Origin: Methylorubrum thiocyanatum
Lineage (GTDB): Bacteria > Pseudomonadota > Alphaproteobacteria > Rhizobiales > Beijerinckiaceae
Length of the DNA: 64,000 bases
Direction: 5' to 3'
Assembly: GCA_014138645.1 (NCBI GenBank)
Contig: JACJIB010000002.1
Span: forward strand, 558,001-622,000
Below the pieces are notes generated by a model that did no database searches, was not told the DNA's origin, and worked only from the letters and a program-made list of their open reading frames with translations. The position numbers and the translations under genes were made by a program. The first letter of the stretch is position 1; each line of letters begins with the position of its first letter. Positions 61,964 through 64,000 of the stretch are shown one piece after another.

Positions 61964-63283
61964 ATGATCAAGGTCATGCGGCTTGGCGCTGAACGAGATT
62001 ATGAGTTGAAACTTCGCCGGTTCGAAATCGATGGCTTCAAATCGCTGAACGAGCTTGATGTAGCTGTTCCGCGCGATCTGATGTTTTTGATAGGGGTCAA
62101 TGGAGCTGGAAAAAGCACGCTGTTGCAAGCGCTGTCTTTTACGCGATCATTTATCAACCATAGAATTGGTGAATACTACACTGAGCGTGGATGGCAACCT
62201 TCGGATACAAGGCCCCGCATAGCACTTCGTACTGTACGTGCGCCGGGCAGGTCTGCTCCGTTGCGCCTTGCCACTCCTAAAAACTTGCAAATTACTTATC
62301 ATCTGTCGTGCGAACAAGCCGACATTTTTTGGGAATTTGGTTGGAGTCACACTGCCAATACTGTATTAAATGAAAAAATTTGGGCTAAGTATGCTGGTGA
62401 GGACAAGCTCACACAGATTGTAAACTATGCAAGACCTAGCCGTTCCTCTTCGAGTGATGCTGATACGCCGCTCAGGATCGAAGACTTGCGCCTGCCGGGA
62501 TCGATACTGTCGATCCTTCCTGCCAATCGCTTGGCTGAAGGCAGGGATATTGAAATATTAAATGAAGTCAAGCATTGGGCGGACGGCATCGTTTCTCTTG
62601 AGCTGTTAAGTCCAGCTGCGATGCGCAGAGGGATCAGAGGCCGCCCAAAAGACATCGGTGCACGAGGTGAACGCCTCGCGAGCTTTATAGCAGCACTACC
62701 TATAGCAAAACGCGCGGAGTTGGTGAAGCGTGTTTCTCAATTTTATCCAATTGCTGATCTGGAGGCTATCCGCAAAAACGCCGGCTGGATCGACATGAGA
62801 ATACTGGAAAGTTACTCGAATATTGCTCGGATAAGTCCGGTGCATATGAGTGATGGTTTTATGCGCATTTTGGCTTTGTGTGCTATTCCCGAATTCGATG
62901 AAAATGTAAGCATCGTGCTGCTCGACGAAGTTGAAGACGGGATCGAACCGCATATCCTGCCTGAACTGATAAAGTTCATATCAGGCGCATCAAAGTGCCA
63001 ATTCATAATGACCTCCCATTCTCCGTACCTCGTGAATTTCTTCGACCGGGACCAGGTTTGTTTCGTTGCACGCCGCGAAGATGGTCAGACCATCGTTGCC
63101 AAGTCGGACGAGATGGATCTGTTTCTCAAAGGTGCAGACTATTTCGGTGTCGGCGAGATATGGGCTAACGCTAGCCTCGAAACTGTCTCCAAGGCAGTTC
63201 GGCAGACTTACGAGTTGAGGTCGAAGTCTGTTCGGCCTGAAGGAGAAGCGGAAAGGGTCTCTTTGTTTCTGGAGGGAAAATGA
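61964..63283 (+). CDS. AAA-family ATPase of a two-gene system (OLD/RecF-like)
   Basis: The 439-residue ATPase has FEIDGFKSLNELDVAVPRDL, Walker A IGVNGAGKST (K50), an ABC-type signature SDGFMRILAL, Walker B IVLLDEVEDGIEP (D321/E322) and the H-loop TSHSP (H352). This is the AAA_15/AAA_21 ABC-type head found in OLD, Gabija, PARIS and RloA-like proteins. The coil between the halves is short. The DNA is AT-richer than its neighbours. The gene overlaps the next by four bases (ATGA), so the products are made together. In analogous systems the ATPase senses phage proteins or DNA and controls a nuclease partner. Confidence 0.85.
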   Translation: MIKVMRLGAERDYELKLRRFEIDGFKSLNELDVAVPRDLMFLIGVNGAGKSTLLQALSFTRSFINHRIGEYYTERGWQPSDTRPRIALRTVRAPGRSAPLRLATPKNLQITYHLSCEQADIFWEFGWSHTANTVLNEKIWAKYAGEDKLTQIVNYARPSRSSSSDADTPLRIEDLRLPGSILSILPANRLAEGRDIEILNEVKHWADGIVSLELLSPAAMRRGIRGRPKDIGARGERLASFIAALPIAKRAELVKRVSQFYPIADLEAIRKNAGWIDMRILESYSNIARISPVHMSDGFMRILALCAIPEFDENVSIVLLDEVEDGIEPHILPELIKFISGASKCQFIMTSHSPYLVNFFDRDQVCFVARREDGQTIVAKSDEMDLFLKGADYFGVGEIWANASLETVSKAVRQTYELRSKSVRPEGEAERVSLFLEGK

Positions 63284-63972
63284 CAGCCGTTTTACTGTGC
63301 GGCGAAGGTCCTCACGATATTGGAAATAAGGATTGGGACAAGAAAACAGGCGAACATACGTATGTAGAAGGATGGATGCAGCCGCTCGTCCGAAAAATTT
63401 CTGGACCCAATATTACTTTCAAAACGAAACAACTGCGGGAACTGTTTCTCACGCGGAGACCCGCCGCGTTGAAGCCAATCCCTCACGGGCACAGTGATAA
63501 GGCAGCTATTGCAAGATTGATCGCGTCAACGGAAGGATGTGATGTAGTCATATTCATGACCGACGCCGATAGTAATGATGACAAAGAGCGGAAGAAAAAA
63601 GTCAAAGAAATTGCTGACGGCTTTGGACTTATAGTCAATGAGGTTGAAGGTGTTCCGTGTGTTCCACGTAGCGCCTCCGAGAGTTGGCTTCTTAGCGATG
63701 GTGATGCATGGGCTCAGTTGGGCCTAAAAGACAAAACCATCCTCCCTACTCAAAGCCCGGAAGAGCTTTGGGGCAATCGCGACGACCCTAAAGGCAATCA
63801 TCCAAAGCACGCATTTTCTCGCGTTGCGTTAAGTGCTGATGCTGAAGATGGCCGTGAAACGCGCATGCGGGTTTGTGAACTCAGCTCACTCGACAAAATG
63901 AGGAAAAGGTGTCCAGTCAGTCTTGCGGATTTTGCTGATGAACTTGAGAACTGCCTCGGCATTAAGCCCTAA
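63280..63972 (+). CDS. TOPRIM/DUF4276-like putative nuclease effector
   Basis: The 230-residue protein starts AVLLCGEGPHDIG, where E9 sits in the (V/C)EGxxD loop of TOPRIM-like proteins. It continues with DVVIFMTDADSND (D95, D97), the DxD metal motif, and SASESWLLSD (E134, D140), similar to the ExWLLxD block of DUF4276 proteins. This suggests a metal-dependent nuclease partner for the upstream ATPase. The overlap ATGA couples them. The likely role is the toxic effector of an abortive-infection system; a different nucleotide-processing reaction is possible. The gene ends 28 nt before the window edge, so further partners may lie outside. Confidence 0.75.
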   Translation: MTAVLLCGEGPHDIGNKDWDKKTGEHTYVEGWMQPLVRKISGPNITFKTKQLRELFLTRRPAALKPIPHGHSDKAAIARLIASTEGCDVVIFMTDADSNDDKERKKKVKEIADGFGLIVNEVEGVPCVPRSASESWLLSDGDAWAQLGLKDKTILPTQSPEELWGNRDDPKGNHPKHAFSRVALSADAEDGRETRMRVCELSSLDKMRKRCPVSLADFADELENCLGIKP

Positions 63973-64000
63973 CTTCAAGTAATAGATGGTCGCCTAATTC

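Overview
The window is high-GC alphaproteobacterial chromosome. Gene content and sequence style suggest a member of the Hyphomicrobiales, most likely Methylobacterium or Methylorubrum. The pointers are an EcfG-type sigma factor, proline-rich Omp25/31-like barrels, the cluster glmM, ftsH, tilS, cpoB, pal, and split ilvB and ilvN genes. This genus call is inference; no database search was possible.

From 0 to 46 kb the content is chromosomal. 0-4.7 kb: an unrecognised protein, a small secreted protein and three tandem outer-membrane beta-barrels with stem-loop terminators. 4.9-12 kb: cell-envelope and housekeeping genes (glmM, a TSUP permease, ftsH, tilS, cpoB, pal). 12.4-16.7 kb: a divergent HPt/receiver pair, a divergent WcbI/GSCFA surface-polysaccharide pair, hemC and tRNA-Lys(CTT). 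16.7-24.6 kb: sparse DNA with small membrane proteins, a Hint-domain protein, a PAS-HTH regulator, an MFS transporter and a DUF892 stress protein. 24.7-33.1 kb: selO, a chemoreceptor, then ilvB behind a well-formed attenuator (leader peptide [16 protein letters not shown]), an inverted methyltransferase gene, ilvN, a mazEF pair and a GST. 33.3-45 kb: two class II glutamine amidotransferases, an EcfG-like sigma factor, a three-gene MHYT-kinase/receiver/receiver-kinase operon, a Crp/Fnr regulator and a 774-residue GAF-PAS-REC-LuxR hybrid. 45.0-46.2 kb has no recognisable gene.

An integrated element begins at 46.2 kb and runs past the right edge. Its left boundary is the 3' half of a tRNA gene, probably tRNA-Thr(GGT), on the minus strand. 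A tyrosine integrase, an AlpA-like regulator, a Cys/His-rich small protein and a primase-helicase fusion follow, which is the early-gene set of P4-like satellites. Next come a serine recombinase and an AT-rich nuclease-like ORF that lies between the recombinase and a stray recombinase C-terminal fragment. Then comes an isolated tail module: a G/GT-type assembly chaperone with a T_TTT_TTT slippery heptamer in the correct frame, and a tape-measure protein of about 1760 codons interrupted by one in-frame UAG. No capsid, terminase, portal, tail-tube or baseplate gene is visible beside it. The right part carries an RHH protein between two related hairpins, a divergent XRE repressor with repeated operator-like sites, small cargo ORFs, and an AT-rich two-gene AAA-ATPase/TOPRIM-like pair resembling abortive-infection defence systems.

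The best candidates for something new are the isolated tail module (frameshift plus amber codon) in a satellite-like element, the orphan nuclease-like ORF, and the ATPase/TOPRIM-like pair.
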